Positions 1-8,387 of a DNA stretch of 64,000 nucleotides are shown here, piece by piece. The stretch spans positions 46,651 through 110,650 of the forward strand of contig ARWO01000001.1 in the NCBI GenBank assembly GCA_000402075.1. The letters are read 5' to 3'. The translations under genes and the position numbers were made by a program. Under the pieces are notes generated by a model that saw only the letters and a program-made list of their open reading frames with translations, did not search any database and had not been told where the DNA came from. Source of the DNA: Thaumarchaeota archaeon SCGC AAA007-O23 (GTDB lineage Archaea; Thermoproteota; Nitrososphaeria; Nitrososphaerales; Nitrosopumilaceae). Each line of letters opens with the position of its first letter. Position 1 is the first letter of the stretch.

Positions 1-135
1 CTCTGTTGCAACATCTGATTCTAAGAGAGAGATTTCAAGCTCAGATAATACATCATCAATATCTTTTTCATTTAGATCTTTTTCACTAAAACTTTTAGCG
101 GCTTTTGAAAATGCATTGCCTAGTTTTTCAAACAT
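1..135 (-). CDS. ftsY: Signal recognition particle receptor FtsY (N-terminal fragment, runs off window)
   Basis: Only the first 45 codons are present; the gene continues past the left edge. The protein begins MFEKLGNAFSKAAKSF and continues as an acidic, helical stretch with a DIDDVLSELEISLLESDV motif, typical of the N domain of SRP GTPases of the FtsY type. FtsY docks ribosome-SRP complexes at the membrane. It lies 8 bp downstream of the prefoldin alpha gene in the same orientation, a common archaeal pairing (pfdA-ftsY). The GTPase domain cannot be seen here, so the call rests on the N-domain sequence and context. Confidence 0.75.
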   Translation of the reverse strand, partial: MFEKLGNAFSKAAKSFSEKDLNEKDIDDVLSELEISLLESDVATE

Positions 136-143
136 TTTTTTCT

Positions 144-563
144 TTATTTTTTACTACGAGAAGCAGCCATTAATTGTTCCATTTGCTGTTTTCCCTGTTC
201 TAAACTTGCTGCAATTTGTTGTTTTTGATTTGATGTTTCCTGTAAGGCCACTTGCATTTCTTTTAATCGTAATTCAAGAAAATTGATAGCAGAGTCCTTG
301 TCTTTTTCTACAGCAATTCCAGCACCAATATTTAGAATCAGTTTTTCGTTAGGTATCATTTTTGTTTTTACGAAAGTACCTAATCCTAATGGTACTAATG
401 TTTCAGCATCAGCTTTATCATCAATTGTTTTGAGTGATTGAATGGCAGAAGCAGCTTCTCTAATAATGGATACGATAGATGCCTCTTTTTGTGATAATTC
501 AGAAAAATAACCTTCCAGCATTTGCATTTGATACAATAGCTGTTGTGTTTGCTCTTCGCTCAT
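144..563 (-). CDS. pfdA: Prefoldin alpha subunit
   Basis: This 139-residue protein has the prefoldin alpha architecture. An N-terminal coiled coil (about residues 1-50) is followed by a beta-hairpin core with LVPLGLGTFVKTKM and LNIGAGIAVEK, and then a second long coiled coil (about 90-135). Prefoldin is a hexamer of two alpha and four beta subunits that captures unfolded proteins in the cytosol and passes them to the thermosome. Length and hairpin motifs match archaeal PfdA. It precedes ftsY by 8 bp and probably shares its transcript. A TATA-like ATTTATA lies about 28 bp before the ATG, so the mRNA may be leaderless. Confidence 0.92.
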   Translation of the reverse strand: MSEEQTQQLLYQMQMLEGYFSELSQKEASIVSIIREAASAIQSLKTIDDKADAETLVPLGLGTFVKTKMIPNEKLILNIGAGIAVEKDKDSAINFLELRLKEMQVALQETSNQKQQIAASLEQGKQQMEQLMAASRSKK

Positions 564-588
564 TATAAAAAAAAATGAGTCAGTTTCC

Positions 589-595
589 TATAAAT
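589..595 (-). promoter_or_regulatory. Candidate TATA box for pfdA-ftsY
   Basis: ATTTATA on the minus strand, centred about 28 bp upstream of the pfdA ATG. This is the usual archaeal box A to transcription-start distance, which would place the start at or next to the start codon. Confidence 0.45.
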
Positions 596-631
596 GCATT
601 TAAAAATATAAAATTAAAAAAAAATAGAATA

Positions 632-1252
632 TTATTTTGCCTTAGAAAGTCTGTTATCCACTTCTTCCCAGTTGACTACATTCCACCAAGCGGCAATATA
701 GTCAGGACGTTTGTTTTGATATTTTAGATAGTAAGCATGTTCCCATACATCAAGACCTAGTAATGGAATTAATCCTTCAGTTCTAGGACTTGTCTGATTT
801 GACATTGCTTTGTACTCAACTTTACTAGCTTCTGGATTGTATACGAGCCAACCCCAACCACTTCCTTGTATAGGAGCTGTTTTACTAGAGAACTGCTCTT
901 TAAAGTCAGCAAAAGATCCAAAGGAAGCATTAATTGCATCTGCTAGTGCTCCGCCAGGTTCTCCACCACCATTTGGTTTCATGTTATTCCAAAACAGTTT
1001 GTGATTATCGTATCCACCGCCATTGAAGTTAATTGCACCTCTAACATCATCAGGAACATCATTGATACTTGATAAAATATCAACAATATCCTTGCTCTGT
1101 AGTTCCGGACTTAGTTTTTCTAAAGCACCATTCATTCCATCAGTATATTTTTGATGGTGTTTTGTATGATGAATCTCCATTGTACGAGCATCTATGTGAG
1201 GTTCCAATGCATCATATGCATAAGGCATCTCAGGAAGTGTGTATTTTCCCAT
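632..1252 (-). CDS. sod: Superoxide dismutase (Fe/Mn family)
   Basis: This 206-residue cytosolic enzyme dismutates superoxide to oxygen and hydrogen peroxide. All family signatures are visible: the N-terminal metal-ligand helix EIHHTKHHQKY near residue 26, GGGYDNHKLFWNNM, GSGWGWLVYN and the C-terminal ligand motif DVWEHAYYLKY. Length is normal for the family. The metal (Fe or Mn) cannot be assigned from motifs alone. It stands alone, divergent from the subtilase gene with a short shared promoter region; ATTAAAT on the minus strand lies about 27 bp before the ATG. An aerobic ammonia oxidiser would need it against respiratory superoxide. Confidence 0.95.
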   Translation of the reverse strand: MGKYTLPEMPYAYDALEPHIDARTMEIHHTKHHQKYTDGMNGALEKLSPELQSKDIVDILSSINDVPDDVRGAINFNGGGYDNHKLFWNNMKPNGGGEPGGALADAINASFGSFADFKEQFSSKTAPIQGSGWGWLVYNPEASKVEYKAMSNQTSPRTEGLIPLLGLDVWEHAYYLKYQNKRPDYIAAWWNVVNWEEVDNRLSKAK

Positions 1253-1323
1253 ACAGTATTTAAAAAAACATGCAATTTAATGCTTTAGCAAAGAATGAAA
1301 TTTCACTAAAGAAATGTTTTCAT

Positions 1324-3339
1324 ATGCGATATCAAAAAATATTTTTTTTGATAATTTTGATATCTATAAGTGCAGTTTTAATATCAAATCAATTAGAGAG
1401 TACGGATAATATTTCTATTTTAGTAAATAACAGCGGACCATTCATAGGAACCAGTATACCTTACCAGAATGGATATGATGGTAGTGGAATAGTAGTATCA
1501 ATTATTGATACTGGAATTGACTTAAACCATCCAGATCTTGAAGGACAGATAATTGGTGGATATGATTTTGTTGATAATGATGAGATACCTGAAGACACTA
1601 ATGGTCATGGTACACAAGTTGCAGGAATCATTGCATCAAATGGAAATCTCAAAGGAATAGCTCCAAATTCAAAAATTTTAATGTACAAAGTTTCAGAAGA
1701 TGGGGAATCCGTACCTTCTCATCTAATAATTAAAGCAATTGAAAAATCCATAGAAGACAGTGCTGATATTATTAATATCAGTTTGGGAATTAATCAAACA
1801 AATACAAAAATTGATCAGGCAGTCAACAAAGCAGTCAAGAATGATATTTTTGTAGTGACAGCAGCTGGAAATTTTGGTCCTGAATTAAGTACAATTGGAA
1901 GTCCCGGGATAAATCCAAATGCAATTACTGTTGGTGCAACATTTAACAACGTGACAAGCAGTATAGTCTCAACTTTTGAGATAGAAGATAAATCGTTTAA
2001 TGTTTTTCCAATGGTTGGAACACAATCACTTACAGAGCCTATTGTTTCACAAATTATTTTTGGAAAATATGGCAAAGTTAATGATCTTTTAGAAAATGAT
2101 GTTGAAGGCTCAATTTTACTTATTGAACGTGGAAGCGACATAGAAAATGAAATAATTTACTTTTCTGATAAGGAAAAAAATGCATCTGATGTAGGAGCGA
2201 TGGCTATCATAGTCTATAACAATGAACCAGGTATATTTTTTGGAGAATTAATTCATGAATATGTGGATGATGGGTATGAACCTACTATTCCTGCATTATC
2301 CGTATCCAGAGATGACGGATTAATAATTAAGGAAATCTTACAAAGTGGTACAAAAGGAACGCTGGATGTTTTCTATCATCCAGATTTTGTTGCTTATTTT
2401 AGTTCAAGAGGTCCAGTTTCTCCCTTTTACATCAAACCTGATCTTGTTGCACCTGGTGCGTTCATAAACACAACCGATACCAATGGAAATTATAAAATTT
2501 CAAGTGGTACAAGTTTTGCAGCGCCACATGTTGCTGGCACTGCTGCGTTGATACTGCAAAAAAATCCTGAACTCATACCGCAGGAACTTAAATCTATTCT
2601 AATGACAACTTCTGAAATCGTATATGATCAGTTTGATGACAGATTTCCTATAGAAGTATCTGGAAATGGAAGGATAGATGCATCGAAAGCTATCAATGCT
2701 GAACTAATCATAATGCCGCCAAATCTAATATTTGATTTATCATCTACTAATCAAATTCAAACCAAACATTTGAAAATTAATGGGATTGATGGGGAATCCA
2801 TGTCAATCAGGTTTGAAAAAAGTCATATTGTTGATTTTGATTATGATTTAGAAGACGAAAATCTTGTAATAAATGCAAAATTAACTGAACAGAGTTTAGG
2901 CGAATTTGAGAGCAGAATTATTATCAATCATAATGAAATTGATTACCACATACCTATCATAGTAAGAGTTTCTGAAGGAGCCATTACAATTAATGAGGAT
3001 GGTGGAAAATTAGGCATTGACATTTCAAGTCCTTCTTCGTGGTCATATGCAAAGATCTCAATCATAAATCAGGAAACTGGAAAAACGTTTACGGATTCTA
3101 TTGTTCCCGGTAAAAATTCAGAACTAATTGTTTATGAACCAGGTGAGTACTGGATTGAAGCCAAAATTAAAGATGGTGACAAAACACTAAGTGCATACAC
3201 AACTATTCAGGTGGAAAAAATAGAACATAGCGAAAAAAATCTTGCAAATACATTGAATCTACCTGAGAAACCAATTCTGATAATAGCTGCTATAATGATT
3301 GTAACTACTATTGTAGGCCTATCAGTAAGAAGACGTTAG
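1324..3339 (+). CDS. Secreted, C-terminally membrane-anchored subtilisin-like serine protease (S8)
   Basis: The reading frame opens at 1270, but the ATG at 1324 is preferred. It starts directly on a signal peptide (MRYQKIFFLIILISISAVLIS), and the upstream ATG lies only 17 bp from the divergent sod start. From 1324 the protein has 671 residues. The catalytic triad is clear: Asp62 in VVSIIDTGID, His95 in NGHGTQVAGI and Ser397 in SSGTSFAAPHVAGT. A protease-associated-like insert lies between His and Ser. The C-terminal region is beta-rich and ends in one membrane segment (about 20 residues) followed by VRRR, so the enzyme probably sits on the cell surface with the catalytic domain outside. Its substrate is unknown. 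It ends with a 4-bp convergent overlap with pckA. Confidence 0.9.
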   Translation: MRYQKIFFLIILISISAVLISNQLESTDNISILVNNSGPFIGTSIPYQNGYDGSGIVVSIIDTGIDLNHPDLEGQIIGGYDFVDNDEIPEDTNGHGTQVAGIIASNGNLKGIAPNSKILMYKVSEDGESVPSHLIIKAIEKSIEDSADIINISLGINQTNTKIDQAVNKAVKNDIFVVTAAGNFGPELSTIGSPGINPNAITVGATFNNVTSSIVSTFEIEDKSFNVFPMVGTQSLTEPIVSQIIFGKYGKVNDLLENDVEGSILLIERGSDIENEIIYFSDKEKNASDVGAMAIIVYNNEPGIFFGELIHEYVDDGYEPTIPALSVSRDDGLIIKEILQSGTKGTLDVFYHPDFVAYFSSRGPVSPFYIKPDLVAPGAFINTTDTNGNYKISSGTSFAAPHVAGTAALILQKNPELIPQELKSILMTTSEIVYDQFDDRFPIEVSGNGRIDASKAINAELIIMPPNLIFDLSSTNQIQTKHLKINGIDGESMSIRFEKSHIVDFDYDLEDENLVINAKLTEQSLGEFESRIIINHNEIDYHIPIIVRVSEGAITINEDGGKLGIDISSPSSWSYAKISIINQETGKTFTDSIVPGKNSELIVYEPGEYWIEAKIKDGDKTLSAYTTIQVEKIEHSEKNLANTLNLPEKPILIIAAIMIVTTIVGLSVRRR

Positions 3340-4931
3340 AGTTTTGGTCCCGCCAAACGAATTTCTTCCGATACATCCTCAAACTTTTTGAAGTTGTCTA
3401 CGAACATTTGAGCCAGTTTTTTGGCTGAAAGGTCATAGCTGTCTTTATCAACCCATGTATTTCTGGGTTCTAAAACTTCTGAAGGAACATCAGGACATTC
3501 GGTTGGTACATCTAGATTGAAAAGATCATTATGGGAAAACTTTACAATATCTAATGATCCGTTTATGACTGCAGTTACCATTGCACGGCTATATTCTATC
3601 TTAATTCTTTTACCAACACCATATGGTCCTCCAGACCAACCAGTATTGATTAGATATACCGCTGTATTATGTGTGGAAATCTTTTCGCCAAGCATATTTG
3701 CGTACACTGAAGCAAGACGTGGCATGAATGGTGCGCCAAAACATTTGGAGAATGTAGCCTTTGGTTCTTTAATACCTCGTTCAGTTCCAGCTAATTTGCT
3801 TGTATAACCTGACATAAAGTGAAACATTGCTCCATTCTTAGAAAGTTTGGATAGTGGAGGAAGAACTCCCATTGCATCTGCTGTTAAAAATATAATGACT
3901 TTAGGATTACCGCCAACACTGGGTATGACAGCTTTTGGAATGTAGTCGAGTGGATATGCTGCTCTTGTGTTTTCAGTTAAACTGCCATCATCAAAGTCTG
4001 GTTTTAGTGATTCTTTGTCTATGACTACGTTTTCTAATACAGCGCCATTTTTGATAGCATTCCAAATTTGTGGTTCAGATTTTTCCTTGAGATTAATACA
4101 TTTTGCATAACAACCTCCTTCTATGTTGAAAATTCCTTTATCTGACCAACCATGTTCGTCATCACCAATCAGCATCCGTTCGGGATCAGCAGATAGTGTA
4201 GTTTTACCTGTACCTGATAAACCAAAGAATAATGCTGTATCGCCATCCTTGCCAATATTAGAAGAACAATGCATTGGGAAAACATCTTTTGACGGTAGAA
4301 GGAAGTTCATTACAGAGAAAACTGATTTTTTGATTTCTCCTGCATAATTTGTTGCTCCAATAAGGACAAGTTTCTTTGTTAAATTAATTAGTATGAACGC
4401 ATTTGAATTGGTACCATCAATTTCTGGTATAGCCTCAAAATCATTAATACACATTACAGTAAGTTCCGGTTCGTGAGATTCTAATTCAGCAGCTGATGGC
4501 CTTATGAAAAGCTGGTGTGCAAACAAACTTTGCCATGCATGATCAGTGATAATTCTAATAGGTAATCTATTCTCAGGATCAGCACCTACAAAACCATCAA
4601 ATACGAACAATTCCTTTCCACCAACGAATTTTTTCATTTTTTGAGATAATTTTTCAAATGTTTCTGTTGGAATCTGTTTGTTGACTTTTCCCCAATGAAC
4701 CTTATCATGTGTGAGATCATCAAAAACAATGAATCTATCATCTGGTGATCTTCCCGTATACTTACCCGTTTTGATTGATAACGAACTAGTTGAGGTTACC
4801 ATACCCTCATTTTTTTCAACAGAAATTTCAACTAGTTTTTCAACTGACAAGTTTCTGTAAATTTTTGATGGGTTTATACCAAATGCAGTAACTTGTGCGT
4901 TAAACTTGGCTGTTGATTCGAATTCAGTCAT
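3336..4931 (-). CDS. pckA: Phosphoenolpyruvate carboxykinase (ATP)
   Basis: This 531-residue enzyme interconverts oxaloacetate + ATP with PEP + CO2 + ADP, linking C4 acids to gluconeogenesis. ATP-type PEPCK hallmarks are present: YTGRSPDDRF near residue 58, the kinase-1a loop GLSGTGKTTLSAD, the metal/kinase-2 motif IGDDEHGW, FNIEGGCYAKCI, and GTERGI with NTGWSGGPYGVGKRI. Length matches the ATP-dependent family, not the GTP-dependent one. In an autotroph using the 3HP/4HB cycle it would draw carbon into sugars. It is monocistronic and convergent with the subtilase gene. Confidence 0.96.
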   Translation of the reverse strand: MTEFESTAKFNAQVTAFGINPSKIYRNLSVEKLVEISVEKNEGMVTSTSSLSIKTGKYTGRSPDDRFIVFDDLTHDKVHWGKVNKQIPTETFEKLSQKMKKFVGGKELFVFDGFVGADPENRLPIRIITDHAWQSLFAHQLFIRPSAAELESHEPELTVMCINDFEAIPEIDGTNSNAFILINLTKKLVLIGATNYAGEIKKSVFSVMNFLLPSKDVFPMHCSSNIGKDGDTALFFGLSGTGKTTLSADPERMLIGDDEHGWSDKGIFNIEGGCYAKCINLKEKSEPQIWNAIKNGAVLENVVIDKESLKPDFDDGSLTENTRAAYPLDYIPKAVIPSVGGNPKVIIFLTADAMGVLPPLSKLSKNGAMFHFMSGYTSKLAGTERGIKEPKATFSKCFGAPFMPRLASVYANMLGEKISTHNTAVYLINTGWSGGPYGVGKRIKIEYSRAMVTAVINGSLDIVKFSHNDLFNLDVPTECPDVPSEVLEPRNTWVDKDSYDLSAKKLAQMFVDNFKKFEDVSEEIRLAGPKL

Positions 4932-5052
4932 CTCTATTCAACTCCCATGCTAAAAAACCCAAACCAGTTTTATGCATTAGGATTTTCACGCAATAAAAAA
5001 CACTATTATCTCTTTCTAAGATCACAAATTTTGCATTGAGTTTTAGCAACCT

Positions 5053-5059
5053 ATTTATG
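5053..5059 (+). promoter_or_regulatory. Candidate TATA box for rpl32e-rpl19e
   Basis: ATTTATG centred about 26 bp upstream of the ATG at 5082. This spacing supports 5082, rather than the in-frame ATG at 5076, as the translation start of a leaderless mRNA. Confidence 0.45.
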
Positions 5060-5081
5060 TAAAAATTCAAGATTTATGGTC

Positions 5082-5486
5082 ATGCCAATAAACAAGGAAA
5101 AATTAGAGCTTCGTGATAAAGTTGCTAAAGGTAGACCTGAATTTAAAAGACCTGAAAGCTGGCGGTATAAGAGATTAGAAACAACTTGGAGAAAGCCAAA
5201 AGGCATTGATAATCATCAGCGTAAACAAAAAAGTAGGGGCCGACCAGGTCTTGTTAAAGTGGGTTATGGTGGTCCTAAAATTGCACGTGGCTTGCATCCA
5301 TCTGGTTATACAGATAACTTAGTTCATAATATTGATGATTTAGAAAAATTAAATCCAAAAATTGATGGGGTAAGAATAGGTCATAGTGTTGGAACAAAGA
5401 AAAGAAAAGAGATAGTTATCAAATCAATAGAAAAGAAATTCAAAATATTTAATGCGAGGGTGTCTGAACGTGCCAATAAATCTTAA
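5082..5486 (+). CDS. rpl32e: Large-subunit ribosomal protein L32e
   Basis: This basic protein of about 134 residues is L32e, an archaeal/eukaryotic 60S-type protein that binds 23S rRNA. Family signatures include FKRPESWRYKRL near the N terminus, WRKPKGIDNHQRK, PGLVKVGYGGPK and RGLHPSGY. ATGs at 5076 and 5082 are both in frame; the second (MPINKEKLEL) is preferred from the TATA-box distance. It is the first gene of a two-gene unit and overlaps the start of rpl19e. In many archaea both genes lie in the large spc-type cluster, whereas here they stand as an isolated pair. Confidence 0.95.
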   Translation: MPINKEKLELRDKVAKGRPEFKRPESWRYKRLETTWRKPKGIDNHQRKQKSRGRPGLVKVGYGGPKIARGLHPSGYTDNLVHNIDDLEKLNPKIDGVRIGHSVGTKKRKEIVIKSIEKKFKIFNARVSERANKS

Positions 5487-5931
5487 AACAAAAAAGCATC
5501 TAGTCGCACGAATGTATAAGGTTGGAGTAAACAGAGTGATGTTTGACTCTGATCATCTTGATGATATAGCTGATGCAATTACAAGGGAAAACATTCGAAG
5601 TTTATTTACGGCAAACACAATTAAAATTAAACCGATTGTTGGAACGTCAAGAGGAAGAGCAAAAGTAAAAAAAATTCAAAAAAAGAAGCGTGGTGTAAAA
5701 CAGGGTTCTAAGAAGGGACGTAAGGGTGCTAGAGTGGGCAAAAAAGAAGTTTATGTAATAAAGGTAAGATCACTTCGTTACAGATTAAAAATTGCTAAGG
5801 ATAGGAAAGAGATTACAAATAAGGAATTTTGGGAACTTTACAAAAAGATTGGTGGAAATACAGTTAGAAATATTGCGCATCTAAGAACATTGATTGAAGA
5901 AATAACATCAAAACAAAAAGATCAGAAATAG
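5470..5931 (+). CDS. rpl19e: Large-subunit ribosomal protein L19e
   Basis: L19e is an archaeal/eukaryotic large-subunit protein. The sequence is very basic and shows NLKTKKHLVARMYKVGVNRV, FDSDHLDDIADAITRENIR, GTSRGRAKVKK and YRLKIAKDRKEITNKEFWELYKKIGG. The open frame starts at 5452, but the GTG at 5470 gives the family-normal start (M/V)PINLKTKK and follows the purine-rich GAGGGTG by about 8 bp, so it is chosen here. This start lies inside the last codons of rpl32e, pointing to translational coupling. The 3' end overlaps the opposing alkyltransferase gene by 10 bp. Confidence 0.95.
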   Translation: MPINLKTKKHLVARMYKVGVNRVMFDSDHLDDIADAITRENIRSLFTANTIKIKPIVGTSRGRAKVKKIQKKKRGVKQGSKKGRKGARVGKKEVYVIKVRSLRYRLKIAKDRKEITNKEFWELYKKIGGNTVRNIAHLRTLIEEITSKQKDQK

Positions 5932-6215
5932 AATTTTTCCTTATCAAAATCTATAATTTTCCAATCTTTAATTTTAATCCCTTCTTTAGTAAGCATTTTA
6001 AATTTCACCATCTCACCATAAGTATATCCACCAATTTTACCATCAGATCTCACCACCCTGTGACATGGTATTATTACAGGAAATGGATTATTTTTCATAA
6101 TCGTGCCAATTACACGTTGTCCATTTTTTAATCCAACTGCTTTTGCTAGATCACCATATGTTGTAACTTTTCCTTCTGGAATCTGCAAAAGTTTCGTGTA
6201 AACTTTAGTACTCAA
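5922..6215 (-). CDS. ogt: Methylated-DNA-protein-cysteine methyltransferase (Ogt/AGT, minimal)
   Basis: This 97-residue protein contains only the C-terminal DNA-binding/active-site domain of O6-alkylguanine alkyltransferases. Visible features are IPEGKVTTYGDLA (winged-helix start), GLKNGQRVIGTIMKNNP, the active-site IPCHRVV with the acceptor cysteine, and GKIGGYTYG. The preserved PCHR points to a true suicide repair enzyme rather than an alkyltransferase-like protein, which lacks this Cys. The N-terminal ribonuclease-like domain is absent, as in other small archaeal versions. It follows dtdA by 2 bp and is probably co-transcribed with it; the end overlaps rpl19e. Confidence 0.88.
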   Translation of the reverse strand: MSTKVYTKLLQIPEGKVTTYGDLAKAVGLKNGQRVIGTIMKNNPFPVIIPCHRVVRSDGKIGGYTYGEMVKFKMLTKEGIKIKDWKIIDFDKEKFYF

Positions 6216-6217
6216 AG

Positions 6218-6994
6218 TCAGAGCTTGATTACCTCTAAATCTGTTCTTTCAAGCATTTCAAGAATTTTTTGTTTATTTTTTCCCATACCATTCCAATCCA
6301 ATAACGCTGTAGTAGCACCAATATTTCTTTTAATTATATGAGAAAATAAAGATTGATCTATGTGATCCAATGCATGCTTTGGAATCACTGTTCCTAGGGA
6401 ATACTTGCCATGAATTAATTCATTGGTGAATTTTTCAGGGTAATGTGTTCCGCCAAAACATATTGCAATCGGATAGGATTTCTGTTGTTCTTTCATTACA
6501 TCAACTATAATCTGCCCAACTGAATTACACAAATTCACATCGTTCCATTCTTTTTCTGTTGTTCCAATTTCAATGAACAGTGCAGGTTTGTTTAAAGCAG
6601 TTGGTCCATGATGCGTCGCCTCAATTGTTATTTGAAATCCTGGAAACTTGCCTCTGGCATTCCAAAGATTCTGAATATATGATTTTTGAATATGTGGGTG
6701 TGGGACTGATACTTGACGGCTATAACCACCGAAATTAGCATTAGAAAAATTTCCTGTATTATGACAAGTAAGTGCCAAAACACCTGATTCCGCCGCATGT
6801 TTTGATAAAAAAATATACCCATCATAATCAAATTTTTCTTCTAACCAATCTGCAGAAATTGCCGGACTTGAAATTATTGCTAAATCAAAATCTTTTCCCT
6901 TGTAAACATGATCGTTTTTCTCCAATTCTTTTGAAATAAATTTTGCAATATTATAGCCGGCTGGGTCTTTTTGATATGCAACGAGTAATTCCAT
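6218..6994 (-). CDS. dtdA: D-aminoacyl-tRNA deacylase (DtdA/DTD2 type)
   Basis: This 258-residue protein matches the archaeal/plant D-aminoacyl-tRNA deacylase, which hydrolyses D-amino acids mischarged on tRNA and so keeps translation homochiral. Visible signatures are the N-terminal AYQKDPAGYNIAKF, LTCHNTGNF, IEATHHGPTALNKPALFIEIGTT, the metal-site-like CFGGTHYPEKF, and IPKHALDHID. Length is normal. It is the first gene of a likely dtdA-ogt pair and is divergent from secE. The fold is related to peptidyl-tRNA hydrolase and purine nucleoside phosphorylase-like proteins, but the paired HH and GGTHYPEKF motifs are specific to this family. Confidence 0.9.
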   Translation of the reverse strand: MELLVAYQKDPAGYNIAKFISKELEKNDHVYKGKDFDLAIISSPAISADWLEEKFDYDGYIFLSKHAAESGVLALTCHNTGNFSNANFGGYSRQVSVPHPHIQKSYIQNLWNARGKFPGFQITIEATHHGPTALNKPALFIEIGTTEKEWNDVNLCNSVGQIIVDVMKEQQKSYPIAICFGGTHYPEKFTNELIHGKYSLGTVIPKHALDHIDQSLFSHIIKRNIGATTALLDWNGMGKNKQKILEMLERTDLEVIKL

Positions 6995-7061
6995 TAGATA
7001 AAAGATATATTGATACTTTATTAATTTCCAACAAATGCAGATTAATCTTCAGCGTACATTA

Positions 7062-7214
7062 ATGAATATGAAAAACACCATCAAGCTTACCAAAAAATCT
7101 GATAAGGACGTCTATATGCAACATCTAAGGCTTGTGTTATTTGGGATTGCGATAATAGGCACTATTGGATTTGGAATCCAGTTCATTTTTTCAGTTTTGA
7201 CATTTGGAAGATAA
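7062..7214 (+). CDS. secE: Preprotein translocase subunit SecE (Sec61 gamma)
   Basis: A 50-residue reading frame starts MNMKNTIKLTKKSDKDVYMQ and ends in one membrane segment (LVLFGIAIIGTIGFGIQFIF) followed by SVLTFGR. This is the Sec61-gamma layout: a basic amphipathic N-terminal helix and a single C-terminal transmembrane helix. The gene sits directly before spt5 and rpl11, the conserved secE-nusG/spt5-rplK order of bacteria and archaea, which makes the call secure despite its size. Its stop codon lies 1 bp before the spt5 ATG. A second in-frame ATG at 7068 is possible. Confidence 0.88.
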   Translation: MNMKNTIKLTKKSDKDVYMQHLRLVLFGIAIIGTIGFGIQFIFSVLTFGR

Positions 7215-7215
7215 A

Positions 7216-7818
7216 ATGTCAGAATCAGAATCATCAGATGGACAGCAGGCAAAATCTACTACTGAACCAGAAACTGTAGCTGAACCAGAAACTGTAGCTG
7301 AACCAGAAACTATAGCTGAACCAGAAACTGTAGCTGAACCAGAAACTGTAGCTGAACCAGAAAAGGAAACAGATGGAAACTCGCACCTATTTGCAGTAAG
7401 AACAACTGGTGGCCAAGAAAAAATTGTTATGAGATTGTTAGAAGCAAGAATAAAAATGGAAAAAATAAACATCCAGTCAGTAGTTTTGTTATCTGATCTG
7501 AAGGGATATGTTGTAGTTGAAGCGCGGGATGTATCTGCTATGTTTGACGCGATTCAAGGAATTAGGCATGTACGTGGTCAATTAAGAGGAGAGCTATCAT
7601 ACAATGAGATTGATAAATATTTGATCAAAAAATCTGTTGTGTCTGAACTTGCTATTGAAAACACTGTTGAAATAATTGGTGGTCCATTCAAAGGTATGAA
7701 AGCTACTATTACAAGAGTGGATAAAGAAAAAGAAGAAGCCACAGTTATTTTATTAGATGCGTCTTATCAACTACCAGTAACTGTTGATGCAAACTATCTA
7801 AAATTAATTTCAGCATAG
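7216..7818 (+). CDS. spt5: Transcription elongation factor Spt5 (NusG family)
   Basis: The protein has 200 residues from the ATG at 7216; a TTG 12 bp upstream is less likely because it overlaps secE. After an acidic repeat-rich N-terminal tail (about residues 1-52) comes the NGN domain (SHLFAVRTTGGQEKIV through VRGQLRGELSY) and a C-terminal KOW domain (VEIIGGPFKGMKATITRVD). Spt5 binds the RNA polymerase clamp with Spt4 to raise processivity, and its KOW domain links to ribosomes. Most archaeal Spt5 proteins are about 150 residues, so the roughly 50-residue acidic tail is an addition. It lies in secE-spt5-rpl11. Confidence 0.93.
   Translation: MSESESSDGQQAKSTTEPETVAEPETVAEPETIAEPETVAEPETVAEPEKETDGNSHLFAVRTTGGQEKIVMRLLEARIKMEKINIQSVVLLSDLKGYVVVEARDVSAMFDAIQGIRHVRGQLRGELSYNEIDKYLIKKSVVSELAIENTVEIIGGPFKGMKATITRVDKEKEEATVILLDASYQLPVTVDANYLKLISA
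7264..7362 (+). repeat. 18-bp coding tandem repeat in the Spt5 N-terminal tail
   Basis: Five consecutive copies of gaaccagaaactgtagct (one with a single G-to-A change in the third copy) are followed by a 9-bp partial copy. They encode EPETVA units. The near-identity at DNA level suggests recent slippage expansion and likely length variation between strains. Confidence 0.95.
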
Positions 7819-7823
7819 CAAAG

Positions 7824-7832
7824 ATTAAATTT
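7824..7832 (+). promoter_or_regulatory. Candidate TATA box for rpl11
   Basis: ATTAAATTT centred about 25 bp before the GTG start of rpl11. It suggests that rpl11 can be transcribed from its own leaderless promoter besides read-through from secE-spt5. Confidence 0.35.
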
Positions 7833-7852
7833 TCAAAATACGGTGTAAAATT

Positions 7853-8335
7853 GTGGGAAATAAACAAACCATTTCATCGCTTGTAACTGGAGGAGAAGCC
7901 TCAGCTGGACCACCTCTAGGACCGGCATTAGGTCCAATAGGAGTGAACATACTAGAGGTAATTGAGGCTATTAATGAAAAAACTAGTGAATTTAAAGGAA
8001 TGAAAATTCCAGTAACTGTTTCAGTAGATTCTGATACTAAAAAATGGGAAATTGAGGTAGGAATACCATCAGCTTCTGCACTTTTGTTAAAGGAAGCTGG
8101 TATTCAAAAGGGCTCTGGAACATCTGGAACTGAATGGGTTGGAGAAATCACTGTTGATTCTATCGTTAAAGTTGCTAACGTTAAATTGGAATCATCATAT
8201 GCTACTTCTTTAAAATCCGTGGTAAAACAAATAATTGGTACATGTGGATCATTAGGAATTAAAATTGAAGGAAAAACTCCTAAGGAGTTTACTTCTGAAG
8301 TGAACGAAAGCAAGTGGGATAGTAAATTCAAGTAA
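7853..8335 (+). CDS. rpl11: Large-subunit ribosomal protein L11
   Basis: This 160-residue L11 begins at a GTG codon (GNKQTISSLVTGGEASAGPPLG). The N-terminal domain contains the proline-rich GPPLGPALGPIGVN helix that moves during factor binding, and the C-terminal rRNA-binding domain follows (SALLLKEAGIQKGSGTSGTEWVG and IIGTCGSLGIKIEGKTPKE). L11 forms the GTPase-associated centre with 23S rRNA and P0/L10. It follows spt5 by 34 bp. The next ribosomal genes (L1, L10) are separated from it by an opposing Lrp-type regulator gene, which splits the usual L11-L1-L10 run. Confidence 0.96.
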   Translation: MGNKQTISSLVTGGEASAGPPLGPALGPIGVNILEVIEAINEKTSEFKGMKIPVTVSVDSDTKKWEIEVGIPSASALLLKEAGIQKGSGTSGTEWVGEITVDSIVKVANVKLESSYATSLKSVVKQIIGTCGSLGIKIEGKTPKEFTSEVNESKWDSKFK

Positions 8336-8387
8336 TTTCTTGCTAACTAAATATTGATAAATGATTAAATAGAGATTTTACGGTTTT

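Noticed and set aside
1270..1323. The upstream ATG of the subtilase
   Set aside because: It would put 18 polar residues before the signal peptide and start within 17 bp of the divergent sod gene.
7191..7472. Antisense frame with SGSATV repeats
   Set aside because: It is only the reverse reading of the Spt5 EPETVA repeats.
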